In this document: positions 18,297-27,382 of the stretch, in pieces
How positions within the stretch are numbered: the stretch's first letter is position 1
Layout: every line of letters begins with the position of its first letter
NCBI GenBank assembly: GCA_026418625.1
Contig: JAOABA010000030.1
Span: 36,801-100,800, forward strand
Direction of reading: 5' to 3'
DNA length: 64,000 nt
DNA from: Candidatus Kapaibacterium sp.
Lineage (GTDB): Bacteria > Bacteroidota > Ignavibacteria > Kapaibacteriales > UBA2268
The notes under the pieces: generated by a model
What the model saw: only the letters and a program-made list of their open reading frames with translations
Databases searched by the model: none
Told to the model about the DNA's origin: nothing
Position numbers and translations under genes: made by a program

Positions 18297-19166
18297 ATGA
18301 AGGTTACAGGTTTTACAATTGTCAGAAATGCTTTAAAATTCGATTATCCGATAGTTGAATCTATCAAATCAATTTTACCAATTTGTGATGAATTTGTTGT
18401 TTTGGTTGGAAAATCTGATGATGAAACATTATCTTTGATTCAATCAATAAATGATAAAAAAGTTAAAATTTATGAATCAATTTGGGATGATAATCTGAGA
18501 AAAGGGGGTATTGTTCTTTCGGTTGAAACAAATAAAGCCAAAGAGCTTATTAGCGAAAACACTGATTGGTGCTTTTATATTCAGGCTGATGAAGTTGTTC
18601 ACGAGAAATATCTTGATATCATCTTTGAAGAAATGAAAAAATATTCAAGCATCCCTCAAGTTGAAGGTTTATTATTCAAATACGAACATTTCTATGGTTC
18701 ATATAAATATATTGCTGATTCAAGAAAATGGTATAGAAGGGAAATCAGAATAATCAGAAATGATAAAGATATTCAAAGTTGGGGAGACGCTCAGGGATTC
18801 AGAAAAAACGGACAAAAATTAAAAGTTAAGTTGATAGATGCTTATATTTATCATTATGGTTGGGTCAAAAATCCTTATCATCAGATGGAAAAAAATAAAA
18901 GTTTTCAAAAATTATGGCACAGTGATGAAAAAGTAAGTGAAATTATTGGTTCTAATGATCTTTATGATTATTCAAAAATTGATTCCTTAAAATTATTTAC
19001 GGGGACACATCCCGCTGTTATGAGCGAAAGAATAAAAAATGCCAACTGGAATTTTGATTTTGATATAGCAAAAAAGAATATGCCTCTCCTGAATAAAATA
19101 CTCTATAAATTCGAAAAGCTAACTGGTTTAAGACCATTTGAATATAAAAATTATAAAATTATTTAA
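18297..19166 (+). CDS. Family 2 glycosyltransferase-like protein
   Basis: 289 residues with the GT-A start of family 2 enzymes: GFTIVRNALKFDYPIVESI, a nucleotide-sugar loop (DEFVVLVGKSDDETL) and the QADEVVH segment standing in for the DxD motif. No membrane helix, so a cytoplasmic or peripheral enzyme. The donor and acceptor are unknown. Single gene, divergent from the suf operon. Confidence 0.72.
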   Translation: MKVTGFTIVRNALKFDYPIVESIKSILPICDEFVVLVGKSDDETLSLIQSINDKKVKIYESIWDDNLRKGGIVLSVETNKAKELISENTDWCFYIQADEVVHEKYLDIIFEEMKKYSSIPQVEGLLFKYEHFYGSYKYIADSRKWYRREIRIIRNDKDIQSWGDAQGFRKNGQKLKVKLIDAYIYHYGWVKNPYHQMEKNKSFQKLWHSDEKVSEIIGSNDLYDYSKIDSLKLFTGTHPAVMSERIKNANWNFDFDIAKKNMPLLNKILYKFEKLTGLRPFEYKNYKII

Positions 19167-19253
19167 TTCAGCAAAATTATTTATTTATAACTAAAAAAAA
19201 TTATTATAATATTTCCTAAATTATTTATTTTCATATATTTATGAAAAAATAAA

Positions 19254-19285
19254 TTTGGAAATTATTTTTATGCTTTATAATTTTG
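19254..19285 (+). promoter_or_regulatory. Bacteroidete-type promoter for the MerR/octaheme cytochrome genes
   Basis: TTTG (19254-19257), 20 nt, TAATTTTG (19278-19285): a full match to the -33/-7 promoter pattern of Bacteroidota. The 20-nt spacer is ordinary, not the long 19-bp -35/-10 spacer of classical MerR promoters. Transcription would begin near 19292, about 43 nt before the merR-type gene. Confidence 0.6.
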
Positions 19286-19334
19286 GTTGTTAATTAATCT
19301 ATATTTTTAATTATTAAATATTTTAAGAGTAAAT

Positions 19335-19775
19335 ATGGACCAAATCATTAACGAAGATACTCCTTTATATTCGATTAGCTCTGCTGCTCGAATGCTTGGG
19401 ATATCAGTTCATACTCTCAGGATGTATGAAAAAGAAGGTTTATTCTTACCTCACAAAACAGAATCTGGACATAGATTATTTTCCAACAGAGACATCGAGA
19501 GATTAAAGTGCATTAGGAACGCTATTAATGAAATGAAATTTTCGATAGCTGCTATTAGGAACATATATTCTCTCATTCCTTGCTGGGATATAATCAAATG
19601 CTCAGAAACTGAGAGAAATAATTGTATGGCGTATAATAATTATGGAAAGCCTTGTTGGTCTTATGATCACAAAGATAATATCTGCAAGAATCTGACCTGT
19701 AAGAAATGTGCGGTTTATGTTGAATACTCAGATTGTCATAAAATTCGAGATAGTATTAAGAATATCAGAAAATAA
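19335..19775 (+). CDS. MerR-family regulator with a Cys-rich C-terminal sensor
   Basis: 146 residues. Residues about 11-75 are a MerR helix-turn-helix and wing (YSISSAARMLGISVHTLRMYE, then GHRLFSNRDIERLK). There is no long coiled coil; instead a short tail holds eight cysteines at 83, 89, 97, 107, 117, 122, 125 and 134 (CWDIIKC, NNCMAY, KPCW, TCKKC). The CW-x4-C...C-x-AY...PCW pattern recalls the small Cys-rich module of some redox and chemosensory proteins. Metal, Fe-S or thiol sensing is plausible but not proven. It lies 42 nt upstream of the octaheme cytochrome gene, which it probably controls. Confidence 0.82.
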   Translation: MDQIINEDTPLYSISSAARMLGISVHTLRMYEKEGLFLPHKTESGHRLFSNRDIERLKCIRNAINEMKFSIAAIRNIYSLIPCWDIIKCSETERNNCMAYNNYGKPCWSYDHKDNICKNLTCKKCAVYVEYSDCHKIRDSIKNIRK

Positions 19776-19817
19776 AAACTGTAACCATTATGTTGAATTT
19801 TTCTTTAATAAAATAAA

Positions 19818-21398
19818 ATGAAAAAGATATTCATAACTTTAGGATTGTTAATAATTATACTCGGGATTGTTTTAGTTACCTTAGGGAATAGAACATACGA
19901 CGATTCTAAACTCGAAAAGTTAAAATACAAAAAATCAGATAAAGCAAAGACATCAGTTGATCACTCAAAATTTCCAATATTACAGAAAAAATTTAATTCC
20001 CCATCTGAAGTTACTTTAGCCTGTCTTTCTTGTCATAATGGAAGAGCGCAGGAAGTTATGCGTTCGAATCATTGGAATTGGGAAGAACCTGTTTACATCA
20101 AAGGAAGGGGAATAGTATATTTAGGGAAGAAGAATGCAATAAATAATTTCTGTCTTGGAACTGAAGGTAGTGAATTAGCTTGTGCGAAGTGCCATGTTGG
20201 GCTTGGTATGGAATCATCGGAAACATTCGATTTCAGAGACTCATCAAAAATTGATTGTATGGTTTGCCACGACAATTCAGAAACTTATGCCAAAGGTAAA
20301 GAAATGGGTGGCGCACCTGACCCAAATCTTGATTTAAATGAAATAGCACAACACATTGGGAAGCCAAAACGGACTAACTGTGGTGTTTGTCACTTCTTTG
20401 GTGGAGGTGGTAATAACGTAAAGCACGGTGACCTTGAAAAAGCAATGTTTGAACCTAACAGAAATATTGATGTTCATATGGCTGTCGAAGGTATGAATAT
20501 GTCTTGTGTTGATTGCCATGAAACAAAAAATCATAATATTGGCGGAAGGCTTTACTCACTTGCTTCTGATAACTTGAACAGAATCTATTGCGAAAATTGT
20601 CACGAAAATACCCCACATAATGAGGATATATTAAATAAACATACATTGACAGTTGCTTGTCAAACCTGCCATATTCCTGTCTATGCAAAGGTAAATGCAA
20701 CTAAAACTTATTGGGATTGGTCAACTGCTGCAAAGTTAAAAGATGGTAAGCCCTATGAAGAATTTGATGAAGAAGGAAATCACACTTATCTCTCTACAAA
20801 AGGCTCTTTTAAATGGGGTAAAAATCTAAAGCCAGATTATGTCTGGTTTAACGGAACGGCGAATCACTACTTGCTTGGTGATAAGATACAGGATACTACA
20901 AAACCTTTAGTCCTCAATCAACTTTATGGTTCCTACTCAGATAGACGTTCTAAAATTGTTCCAGTTAAGTCGATGTATTCAAACCAGTATTTCGATCCTT
21001 ATTACAAAAATATCTTAATTCCTAAACTTTATTCAAAAGAAAAAGGAGTTGGGGCTCTTTGGCAAGATTTTGATGTTAACAAAGCTATCGAAGTAGGTAT
21101 GTATGAAAAAGGTTTACCATACAGTGGAAAATACTCCTATATTGAAACAAAGATGTATTGGAATGTTAATCATATGGTTTCACCAAAAGAGCAATCTGTA
21201 AAATGCATTGAATGTCATACAAGAAATGATAGCAGACTTAAAGATTTGAAAGATTTTTATATGCCCGGAAGAGATTACAACAAATTTGTTGAATCAGCCG
21301 GAATAGGAGTTATTTTCTTATCATTCGTTCTGGTTTTAATTCACGGTGGAACAAGAATTATTTCTTCGAGAAAATCAAAAAATAAGGAGATTAAATAA
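19818..21398 (+). CDS. Octaheme c-type cytochrome, tetrathionate reductase family
   Basis: 526 residues with exactly eight CxxCH sites starting at C69, C122, C147, C188, C230, C258, C281 and C463. An N-terminal helix (about 4-22) and a C-terminal helix (about 492-512) anchor it in the membrane with hemes outside. A non-heme C112 in NNFCLG and lysines after the third site (K159, K161) resemble the free Cys and heme-ligating Lys of the Shewanella octaheme tetrathionate reductase. Such enzymes reduce tetrathionate, nitrite and hydroxylamine in vitro; the natural substrate is unsettled. The stop overlaps the cytochrome b ATG (TAATG), implying one complex. Confidence 0.9.
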   Translation: MKKIFITLGLLIIILGIVLVTLGNRTYDDSKLEKLKYKKSDKAKTSVDHSKFPILQKKFNSPSEVTLACLSCHNGRAQEVMRSNHWNWEEPVYIKGRGIVYLGKKNAINNFCLGTEGSELACAKCHVGLGMESSETFDFRDSSKIDCMVCHDNSETYAKGKEMGGAPDPNLDLNEIAQHIGKPKRTNCGVCHFFGGGGNNVKHGDLEKAMFEPNRNIDVHMAVEGMNMSCVDCHETKNHNIGGRLYSLASDNLNRIYCENCHENTPHNEDILNKHTLTVACQTCHIPVYAKVNATKTYWDWSTAAKLKDGKPYEEFDEEGNHTYLSTKGSFKWGKNLKPDYVWFNGTANHYLLGDKIQDTTKPLVLNQLYGSYSDRRSKIVPVKSMYSNQYFDPYYKNILIPKLYSKEKGVGALWQDFDVNKAIEVGMYEKGLPYSGKYSYIETKMYWNVNHMVSPKEQSVKCIECHTRNDSRLKDLKDFYMPGRDYNKFVESAGIGVIFLSFVLVLIHGGTRIISSRKSKNKEIK

Positions 21399-22063
21399 TG
21401 AAAGAGAAAATTTATATTTACAAAGCATTCGAAAGATTTTGGCACTGGATGCAATCGCTATTGATTTTCTTTTTAGCTGCAACTGGTTTTGAAATTCATG
21501 GAATGTATAGTTTTTTTGGTTATCAGAATGCCGTAACCTATCACAATTTTGCTGCATATAGTTTTATCATACTAATAATTTTTGCTATTTTCTGGCATTT
21601 TTCCACTGGTGAATGGAGACAATACATTCCTACAACAAAATTTCTTAAGGCTCAATTAAATTATTATCTGTTTGGAATTTTTCGTAATGAGCCTCATCCA
21701 ACAAAGAAGACAGTCTTGAGTAAATTAAATCCACTTCAAAAATTGACTTATCTTGGGCTGAAAATTCTTGTTATTCCGACAATGGTTATTTCTGGTCTGC
21801 TCTATATGAATTATAGATATCCACACGAAGGAAATATCGAGGGATTAAATATTGATTCGGTTGAAGTCATAGCAATTTTCCACACTGCGGGTGCTTTCCT
21901 TCTAATGGCTTTTGTTATTGTTCATCTTTATCTTATAACAACTGGTGAAACAATTACTTCAAACTTAAAAGCTATGATAACTGGTTATGAAGAAATTGAA
22001 AAACAAGAGGATCCAAACAAAGAAATCAATTCAAATAATATTGAAGGAGAATTAACAAAATGA
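21398..22063 (+). CDS. Membrane cytochrome b partner of the octaheme cytochrome
   Basis: 221 residues, four main membrane helices, with candidate b-heme histidines H16 (FERFWHW), H49 (YHNFAAY), H67, H162 (FHTAGAF) and H176 (VHLYL). This is the cytochrome b561/formate dehydrogenase gamma-like fold that moves electrons between the quinone pool and a periplasmic multiheme protein. Its ATG overlaps the octaheme stop, preceded by AAGGAG, and its own stop overlaps the next ATG (ATGA). The pair can form a quinol-linked reductase or an oxidase running in reverse. Confidence 0.87.
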   Translation: MKEKIYIYKAFERFWHWMQSLLIFFLAATGFEIHGMYSFFGYQNAVTYHNFAAYSFIILIIFAIFWHFSTGEWRQYIPTTKFLKAQLNYYLFGIFRNEPHPTKKTVLSKLNPLQKLTYLGLKILVIPTMVISGLLYMNYRYPHEGNIEGLNIDSVEVIAIFHTAGAFLLMAFVIVHLYLITTGETITSNLKAMITGYEEIEKQEDPNKEINSNNIEGELTK

Positions 22064-22575
22064 ACGAAACAAAATATATGAATCCTTATTTAGCTGGTTT
22101 TTTGTTAGGTCTTTTATTAATAATTACTATATTTATCACTGGGCGAGGTCTTGGTGCGAGTGGTGCTGTTAAGAGCGTTGTTGTAGCTTCAGTAAATACT
22201 GCAGCTCCCTCTCACGCTAATAATCAGAAGTTTTATGCTGAATACAACACCGAACATCAAGGAGAACCATTGAAAAACTGGCTTGTATTTGAATTAGTTG
22301 GCGTAGTAATTGGTGCTTTCATATCTGGTTTAATTTCCGATAGATTAAGCCTTAAATTTGAACACTCTCCTAAAATCAGAAGCACCACTCGATTTGTAGC
22401 TGCAATGCTTGGTGGAATATTATTTGGTTTTGGGTCGCAATTGGGGAGAGGTTGCACAAGCGGTGCTGCTTTGAGCGGGATGGCTGTCCTTTCAACTGGA
22501 GGTATTATTACTATGATGGCTATCTTTGGCGGTGCTTATCTTTTTGCTTATTTCTTTAGAAAACTTTGGATTTAA
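22060..22575 (+). CDS. YeeE/YedE-family half-transporter (sulfur compound uptake), PmpA-like
   Basis: 171 residues. Helices at about 8-28, 73-93, 111-131 and 143-167 surround the family motif GSQLGRGCTSGAALSG with C132. In TsuA/YeeE proteins that carry thiosulfate, cysteines of this kind relay the substrate. At this size it is one half of the usual two-repeat protein; the second half is the next gene. A loop of about 40 residues (SHANNQ to NW) lies after the first helix. It overlaps the cytochrome b gene by 4 nt. Confidence 0.85.
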   Translation: MNETKYMNPYLAGFLLGLLLIITIFITGRGLGASGAVKSVVVASVNTAAPSHANNQKFYAEYNTEHQGEPLKNWLVFELVGVVIGAFISGLISDRLSLKFEHSPKIRSTTRFVAAMLGGILFGFGSQLGRGCTSGAALSGMAVLSTGGIITMMAIFGGAYLFAYFFRKLWI

Positions 22576-22590
22576 TTTAGGGAGAAAAAA

Positions 22591-23778
22591 ATGGGACCAT
22601 TAGTTCCTGATATAATTGGTAATGAATTAAATTATGTGGTAGCTCTTTTAATTGGTATTGCTTTTGGTTTTATTTTAGAGCAAGCAGGTTTCTCGACCTC
22701 CAAAAAACTTGTTGGATTATTTTATGGCTACGATTTCACTGTTCTAAGGGTATTCTTCACAGCTGGTGTAACTGGTATGATTGGAGTGATTGCTCTTGGA
22801 CATTTTGGATTACTTGATTTAAATCTGATTTACGTTAATCCAACATTTCTATGGTCTGCTATTATTGGTGGCTTTATTATGGGGCTTGGTTTTGTAATTG
22901 GGGGGTTCTGTCCGGGAACAAGTTTTTGTGCCGCAGCTATTGGTAAAACTGATGCAATGGTTTTTATCGTTGGACTTGTAATTGGAGTCTTTTTGTTTGC
23001 CGAAGGTTATCCAGCTCTTGAATCAATTTACAAAGCAGAAAATTGGGGATATGTAAGAATATTTGAAACATTGGGTCTTTCTCAAGGTGTTTTTGCTTTT
23101 CTTTTAACAACTGTTGCTATCGTAGCATTTTGGGCTGTAACATTCGTTGAAAAAAGAGTTAATAAAGATTCAAATTTGAAACCCATACCTGTTTATGTTA
23201 CTTTAAGCATTATTGCAATTATTATTGGGTTTTCAACCATATTTCTTCCCGACAGACGTGAAAGTTTATTAGCAAAAGTTGAAAAATCTGATGTATCGAA
23301 AACTGCTGATATTGAATTGATTACACCTGATGAATTAACTCTACGTTTAATTAGAAATGATAAAACATTGCAAATTATAGATTTTAGAAAAAAAGAAGAT
23401 ATAGATTCTATTACTTTACCAAACTCATTACCGATGAAAATCGAAGAGATGTTTGACAAAGACTCAAAAAAAATACTTTCTAAACGTAGTAAAGATAATA
23501 TTTTTGTTTGCTATGACGGTAGCGTTGCCAAAAAAGCGGCACTACTTGGTAAAGAGCTAGGATATGATAATATAATGGTTCTCGAAGGAGGTTTCAATCT
23601 TCTTAAAAATGAAATTATAAACTTTAAAGATTACAGTCTGTCAGAAAAAAAACCTGATGACACACATAGATTTAGGGCTGAAGCATCTTTGATACTGAAT
23701 GAAAAAATTGCTGAAGCTAAGAAGAATAAAGCCGGAAGCGAAACGAAAAAATCCAAAAGAGTCATTGGTGGATGTTAA
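22591..23778 (+). CDS. YeeE/YedE half-transporter fused to a rhodanese domain
   Basis: 395 residues. Residues 1-215 are membrane helices with GGFCPGTSFCAAAIG (C107, C113), the partner motif of PmpB/TsuA-type transporters. Residues about 240-345 form a rhodanese-like domain whose catalytic Cys is C307 (FVCYDGSVAKKAALL), with VLEGGF after it. The last 45 residues are a charged Lys/Glu tail ending in Gly-Gly-Cys. The fusion suggests that sulfur passing through the membrane part is handed to rhodanese as persulfide. GGGAG-like AGGGAGAA precedes the ATG; the gap from the first half-transporter is 15 nt. Confidence 0.88.
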   Translation: MGPLVPDIIGNELNYVVALLIGIAFGFILEQAGFSTSKKLVGLFYGYDFTVLRVFFTAGVTGMIGVIALGHFGLLDLNLIYVNPTFLWSAIIGGFIMGLGFVIGGFCPGTSFCAAAIGKTDAMVFIVGLVIGVFLFAEGYPALESIYKAENWGYVRIFETLGLSQGVFAFLLTTVAIVAFWAVTFVEKRVNKDSNLKPIPVYVTLSIIAIIIGFSTIFLPDRRESLLAKVEKSDVSKTADIELITPDELTLRLIRNDKTLQIIDFRKKEDIDSITLPNSLPMKIEEMFDKDSKKILSKRSKDNIFVCYDGSVAKKAALLGKELGYDNIMVLEGGFNLLKNEIINFKDYSLSEKKPDDTHRFRAEASLILNEKIAEAKKNKAGSETKKSKRVIGGC

Positions 23779-23835
23779 AATAAATAATTTTCAAAATCGA
23801 GTATATTACTTTTTAGAAATATTTAGGAGATGATT

Positions 23836-24072
23836 ATGCCTACTTATGTATATAAATGCCAAGATTGTAATACTAAATACGAGATTTTCTTCAAAACCAA
23901 AGAAATAAAAGAAGAAGTGGTTTGCCCATCTTGCAATTCTAAGGACGCAGTTAAGCAAGTTACTGCAGCTAACGTTGGAGGATTTAGTTCATCAAAATCA
24001 TTTGACAGTCTTCCAAGTTATCCGTCCTGCTCAACAGGAACTTGCTCGACTGGTATGTGCGGATTAAATTAA
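23836..24072 (+). CDS. FmdB-family zinc ribbon protein
   Basis: 78 residues: PTYVYKCQDCNTKYEIF then CPSCNS, the four-Cys ribbon of FmdB-type regulators/assembly proteins, and a second Cys-rich tail (CSTGTCSTGMCG). The ATG at 23836 is chosen because AGGAG (23825-23829) is 6 nt ahead of it; an ATG at 23830 would touch the ribosome site. It is 57 nt after the rhodanese fusion, so it may belong to the sulfur island. Function within the family is unknown. Confidence 0.85.
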   Translation: MPTYVYKCQDCNTKYEIFFKTKEIKEEVVCPSCNSKDAVKQVTAANVGGFSSSKSFDSLPSYPSCSTGTCSTGMCGLN

Positions 24073-24106
24073 AAAATAAATCCTGAATATTTTGTATTTT
24101 TCTCTA

Positions 24107-25804
24107 ATGAAAAGTGCAATAATATTCGAGATGCAAAAAAAGGATTTTGTAATAATCCTTTTTTTATCTTCTTTTATATTTAGAATTGCATTCGTTGCCA
24201 TAGCTGGTAATTATAAAAATCCTGATTTAGTTGAGCACGGCATAATTGCTAAAAATATGCTCAATGGATATGGGTTTGCTATGCATTGGCTTTATCCTGC
24301 TATGACAGGACCAAATGTTGAAATTCAAAAATTGCCTCCAAAGTATGAAGGTGCTTTTATTCCCCCGCTAAATCCATTCATCATCTATCTTTTTTTTAAA
24401 ATATTTGGTGATAATTCTTTATCCTACTTATTATTGATGATATTAAATTCTGTTTTTAGCAGTATTTTTGTTATTATAATCTATTTTATAGCTAAAGAGT
24501 TCACCGATGAAAAAACTTCAAGATTAAGCGGGATAATATCTTTATTATTCTTACCTTCTATTGTTGGTGTAACAACCTTCAGTGGAACTGCACTTTATCA
24601 ATTATTAGCAGGTTTGGTTCTTCTTTTTGCAATTAAGTCATATAAACAAGAAAAAGTTCAAAATTTTGTGTTGCTTGGGATATTTTCGGGATTACTGACA
24701 TTGACAAGAAGTGAGTTTCTGATTTTCAACTTTGTAATAGTTTTAACAATATTAATACTTCTGATTAAAAAGAAAAATATTCCTAATAAAAAAATTGTAA
24801 AAAACCTTGCTATTTCAGTTTTCATTTTTGGATTAATTGTTTCACCTTGGATTATTAGGAATACTTTATTATTTGGTCAATTTACTACAATAATAAGCCA
24901 TCCTTGGCACGAGTTATGGCGGGGAAATAATCCACATAGTTCTGGTGGAGCCTCTTCAGAATACCAATTGAATATCTGGGTCAGAAAACATCAATATCCT
25001 GAGATAATCAAGAAAATTGATAAATTGCCTTATAATCAACATTTTGAAATTGCAGTTGATAGCATATTTAAGGAAGAGGTAATTAACTATTGGATAGAAA
25101 ATCCTGATAAAACTATAAACACTTGGCTCAAAAGAGCTTTGTTCACAATAACAATTGACCCATATACACCAAGGGCAAGAAATCCAATTTATATCTTTTT
25201 TATTTTGCTTTCAATTGTCTCAGCCTTTATTGGTTTTAGGTGGGTAAGAAAAAATCATCCAGAAGGAGATTTTTCATATTTAATTTATGTTTCATTTCTT
25301 TTATCATATTTGATTTTAATCAGTATTGTTAACCTTGAAACAAGATATCAGATTTATTTGGTTTCTCTGATTCATCCATTTTCTGCAATTGGCTTTGTAG
25401 AAATTTATAACAGAATTAAAAACAAGCAATTAAAAATAAATTTGACTAAAAAGTCTATCCTATCATATATCTTAATTTTTGTAGCAATGATTTATCTTTC
25501 TTTGCTCTATATTGATAAGGAGAAGGAATACAAGAACTTTAAAAAATTTGAAAATATGAATGTAGCTGGTAGAATTGATAAGATAGAAAATAAAAAAGAA
25601 AAAATTAGAGTTAAATTAAGAAATCATAATGAATGGTTAGAATTCCATCCGGGATACATCGAAGATCAAATAAATTATCCTTTCCTGAAAACTGCTAAAG
25701 TGGGGGACTCTTTGTATAAAGAATCAAACGCTGAAATTCTTTATTTGATTTCAGGAGAAAAAACTCTGAAATACAGATATATTATTATTTATGGCAAAAA
25801 GTAA
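24107..25804 (+). CDS. GT39/ArnT-like membrane glycosyltransferase
   Basis: About 565 residues. The N-terminal membrane helix ends in FRIAFVAIAG, the first loop carries acidic residues (NPDLVEHG, where a DE or ED pair is usual), and about ten helices follow to residue 460, then a soluble tail of about 110 residues. This is the layout of polyprenyl-phosphate-dependent sugar transferases such as ArnT or protein mannosyltransferases. Substrate unknown. The start could be the ATG at 24107 or the one at 24131; neither has a clear ribosome site. It stands alone between the sulfur and carotenoid genes. Confidence 0.7.
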   Translation: MKSAIIFEMQKKDFVIILFLSSFIFRIAFVAIAGNYKNPDLVEHGIIAKNMLNGYGFAMHWLYPAMTGPNVEIQKLPPKYEGAFIPPLNPFIIYLFFKIFGDNSLSYLLLMILNSVFSSIFVIIIYFIAKEFTDEKTSRLSGIISLLFLPSIVGVTTFSGTALYQLLAGLVLLFAIKSYKQEKVQNFVLLGIFSGLLTLTRSEFLIFNFVIVLTILILLIKKKNIPNKKIVKNLAISVFIFGLIVSPWIIRNTLLFGQFTTIISHPWHELWRGNNPHSSGGASSEYQLNIWVRKHQYPEIIKKIDKLPYNQHFEIAVDSIFKEEVINYWIENPDKTINTWLKRALFTITIDPYTPRARNPIYIFFILLSIVSAFIGFRWVRKNHPEGDFSYLIYVSFLLSYLILISIVNLETRYQIYLVSLIHPFSAIGFVEIYNRIKNKQLKINLTKKSILSYILIFVAMIYLSLLYIDKEKEYKNFKKFENMNVAGRIDKIENKKEKIRVKLRNHNEWLEFHPGYIEDQINYPFLKTAKVGDSLYKESNAEILYLISGEKTLKYRYIIIYGKK

Positions 25805-25904
25805 AAATAAAAGCAACACATAAAACCACAGAAAGTATATGAAAATATAACAATACAATTTCCGTTAATTATGTCTAATTTATGAGTTAATTTAAATTAA
25901 AAAA

Positions 25905-27371
25905 ATGAAAACGGCTATAATAATTGGATCAGGTTTTGGTGCATTATCACTTGGAATAAGGCTTCAAGCCGATAATTGGAATGTTAAGATATTTGAAAAA
26001 AATCAGGCTCCGGGTGGTCATGCTCAGCAATTTAAGAAAAATGGCTACACGTTCGATATGGGTCCCTCTCTTATTACTGCACCTGATATTTTAAAAAGTA
26101 TTTTCATTAAAGCAGGTAAGGATTTAAATGATTATGTCAGTCTTGTTCCCTTAGACCCTTTTTATCGAGTTTATTTTCACGACAAATCTTTTATCGATTA
26201 CACCGGCGACTCTCAAAGAATGATAAATCAGATGAAGAATTTTAATCCTCAGGATGCAGATAATTACAATAAATTTATTGATAAATCAAAGGAAATTTAC
26301 AAAGCCGTTATTGAGGATGGTCTGGGTTCTACAGCTTTTAATAATTTAGGCATTATGCTCAAGTTCATACCAAGAGCAACAAAGCTAAATGCACTTTTAC
26401 CAGCTTATTCTGTTGCCTCAAAATACTTTGAAGATTTCCGACATCGTTTTATGTTTTCATTTCATCCTCTATTCATCGGAGGAAATCCATTCAAAGTTCC
26501 CTCAGTTTATCTAATGATATCATATTTAGAAAAAGCAGGAGGTGTCTGGTATACAATAGGTGGTATGTATAGCCTCGTTCAAGCTTTTGTTAGTGTTTTC
26601 AAAGAACTTGGGGGTGAACTTTATACTAATTCTGAAGTGAATGAGATACCTGTAAAGGATGGAAAAGCAATTGGTATAATTTCAAATGATAAATTTTATG
26701 AAGCTGATATAGTTATTTCGAACGCTGATGTTACAAGGACTTATTCAATACTAAAATCAAAGGACGAAAGCTATCGAAATGGAAATGTTAGTGGTAAATA
26801 CTCAATGAGTGCTTTCCTGATGTTTCTTGGGGTTAAGAAAAAATATCCTGAATTACTTCATCACACAATTATTTTATCTCACCGCTATAAAGAATTGGTA
26901 ACAGATATTTTCGATAGGCATATTCTTCCAGATGATTTTTCAATGTATGTTCACGTTCCTTCTAAAACAGATCCATCAATGGCTCCTGAAGGCTGTGACA
27001 GCATCTATATTCTTGTTCCTGTAACTAACCTTCAAGCTGGAGTTGATTGGGACAAAGAAAAAACTACTTATGGAGATAAAATCATCAACTTCCTTGAAAA
27101 TAATTTTGGTCTTGAAGATTTTAAAAATAATATTGACTTTATAGATTATTTCACCCCAAAAGATTTTTTATTACAAAGAAATTCTGCTTTTGGCACTCCT
27201 TGGGGTTTAGAACCTGTATTAACACAAACAGCATATTTCAGGCAACATAATCAAAGCAAGAAAATCAAGAACTTATTTTTTGTTGGAGCTGGAACCCATC
27301 CCGGTGCCGGACTACCGGGGGTAATGTTATCAGCTGAAGCAACTGAAAAGTTAATAAAAAAATATCATTAA
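25905..27371 (+). CDS. crtI: Phytoene desaturase
   Basis: FAD enzyme that introduces the double bonds turning phytoene into lycopene. The 488-residue chain starts with the Rossmann motif IIGSGFGALSLGIRL and EKNQAPGGHAQQF, contains GYTFDMGPSLITAP, and ends with the CrtI signature (FFVGAGTHPGAGLPGVMLSAE). Length is normal. It leads the cluster crtI-GGPP synthase-crtB-crtZ-crtYcd with gaps of 2-29 nt. It is the only desaturase in the cluster, so it must do all four steps if lycopene is made. Confidence 0.95.
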   Translation: MKTAIIIGSGFGALSLGIRLQADNWNVKIFEKNQAPGGHAQQFKKNGYTFDMGPSLITAPDILKSIFIKAGKDLNDYVSLVPLDPFYRVYFHDKSFIDYTGDSQRMINQMKNFNPQDADNYNKFIDKSKEIYKAVIEDGLGSTAFNNLGIMLKFIPRATKLNALLPAYSVASKYFEDFRHRFMFSFHPLFIGGNPFKVPSVYLMISYLEKAGGVWYTIGGMYSLVQAFVSVFKELGGELYTNSEVNEIPVKDGKAIGIISNDKFYEADIVISNADVTRTYSILKSKDESYRNGNVSGKYSMSAFLMFLGVKKKYPELLHHTIILSHRYKELVTDIFDRHILPDDFSMYVHVPSKTDPSMAPEGCDSIYILVPVTNLQAGVDWDKEKTTYGDKIINFLENNFGLEDFKNNIDFIDYFTPKDFLLQRNSAFGTPWGLEPVLTQTAYFRQHNQSKKIKNLFFVGAGTHPGAGLPGVMLSAEATEKLIKKYH

Positions 27372-27382
27372 ATTAAAAATTT

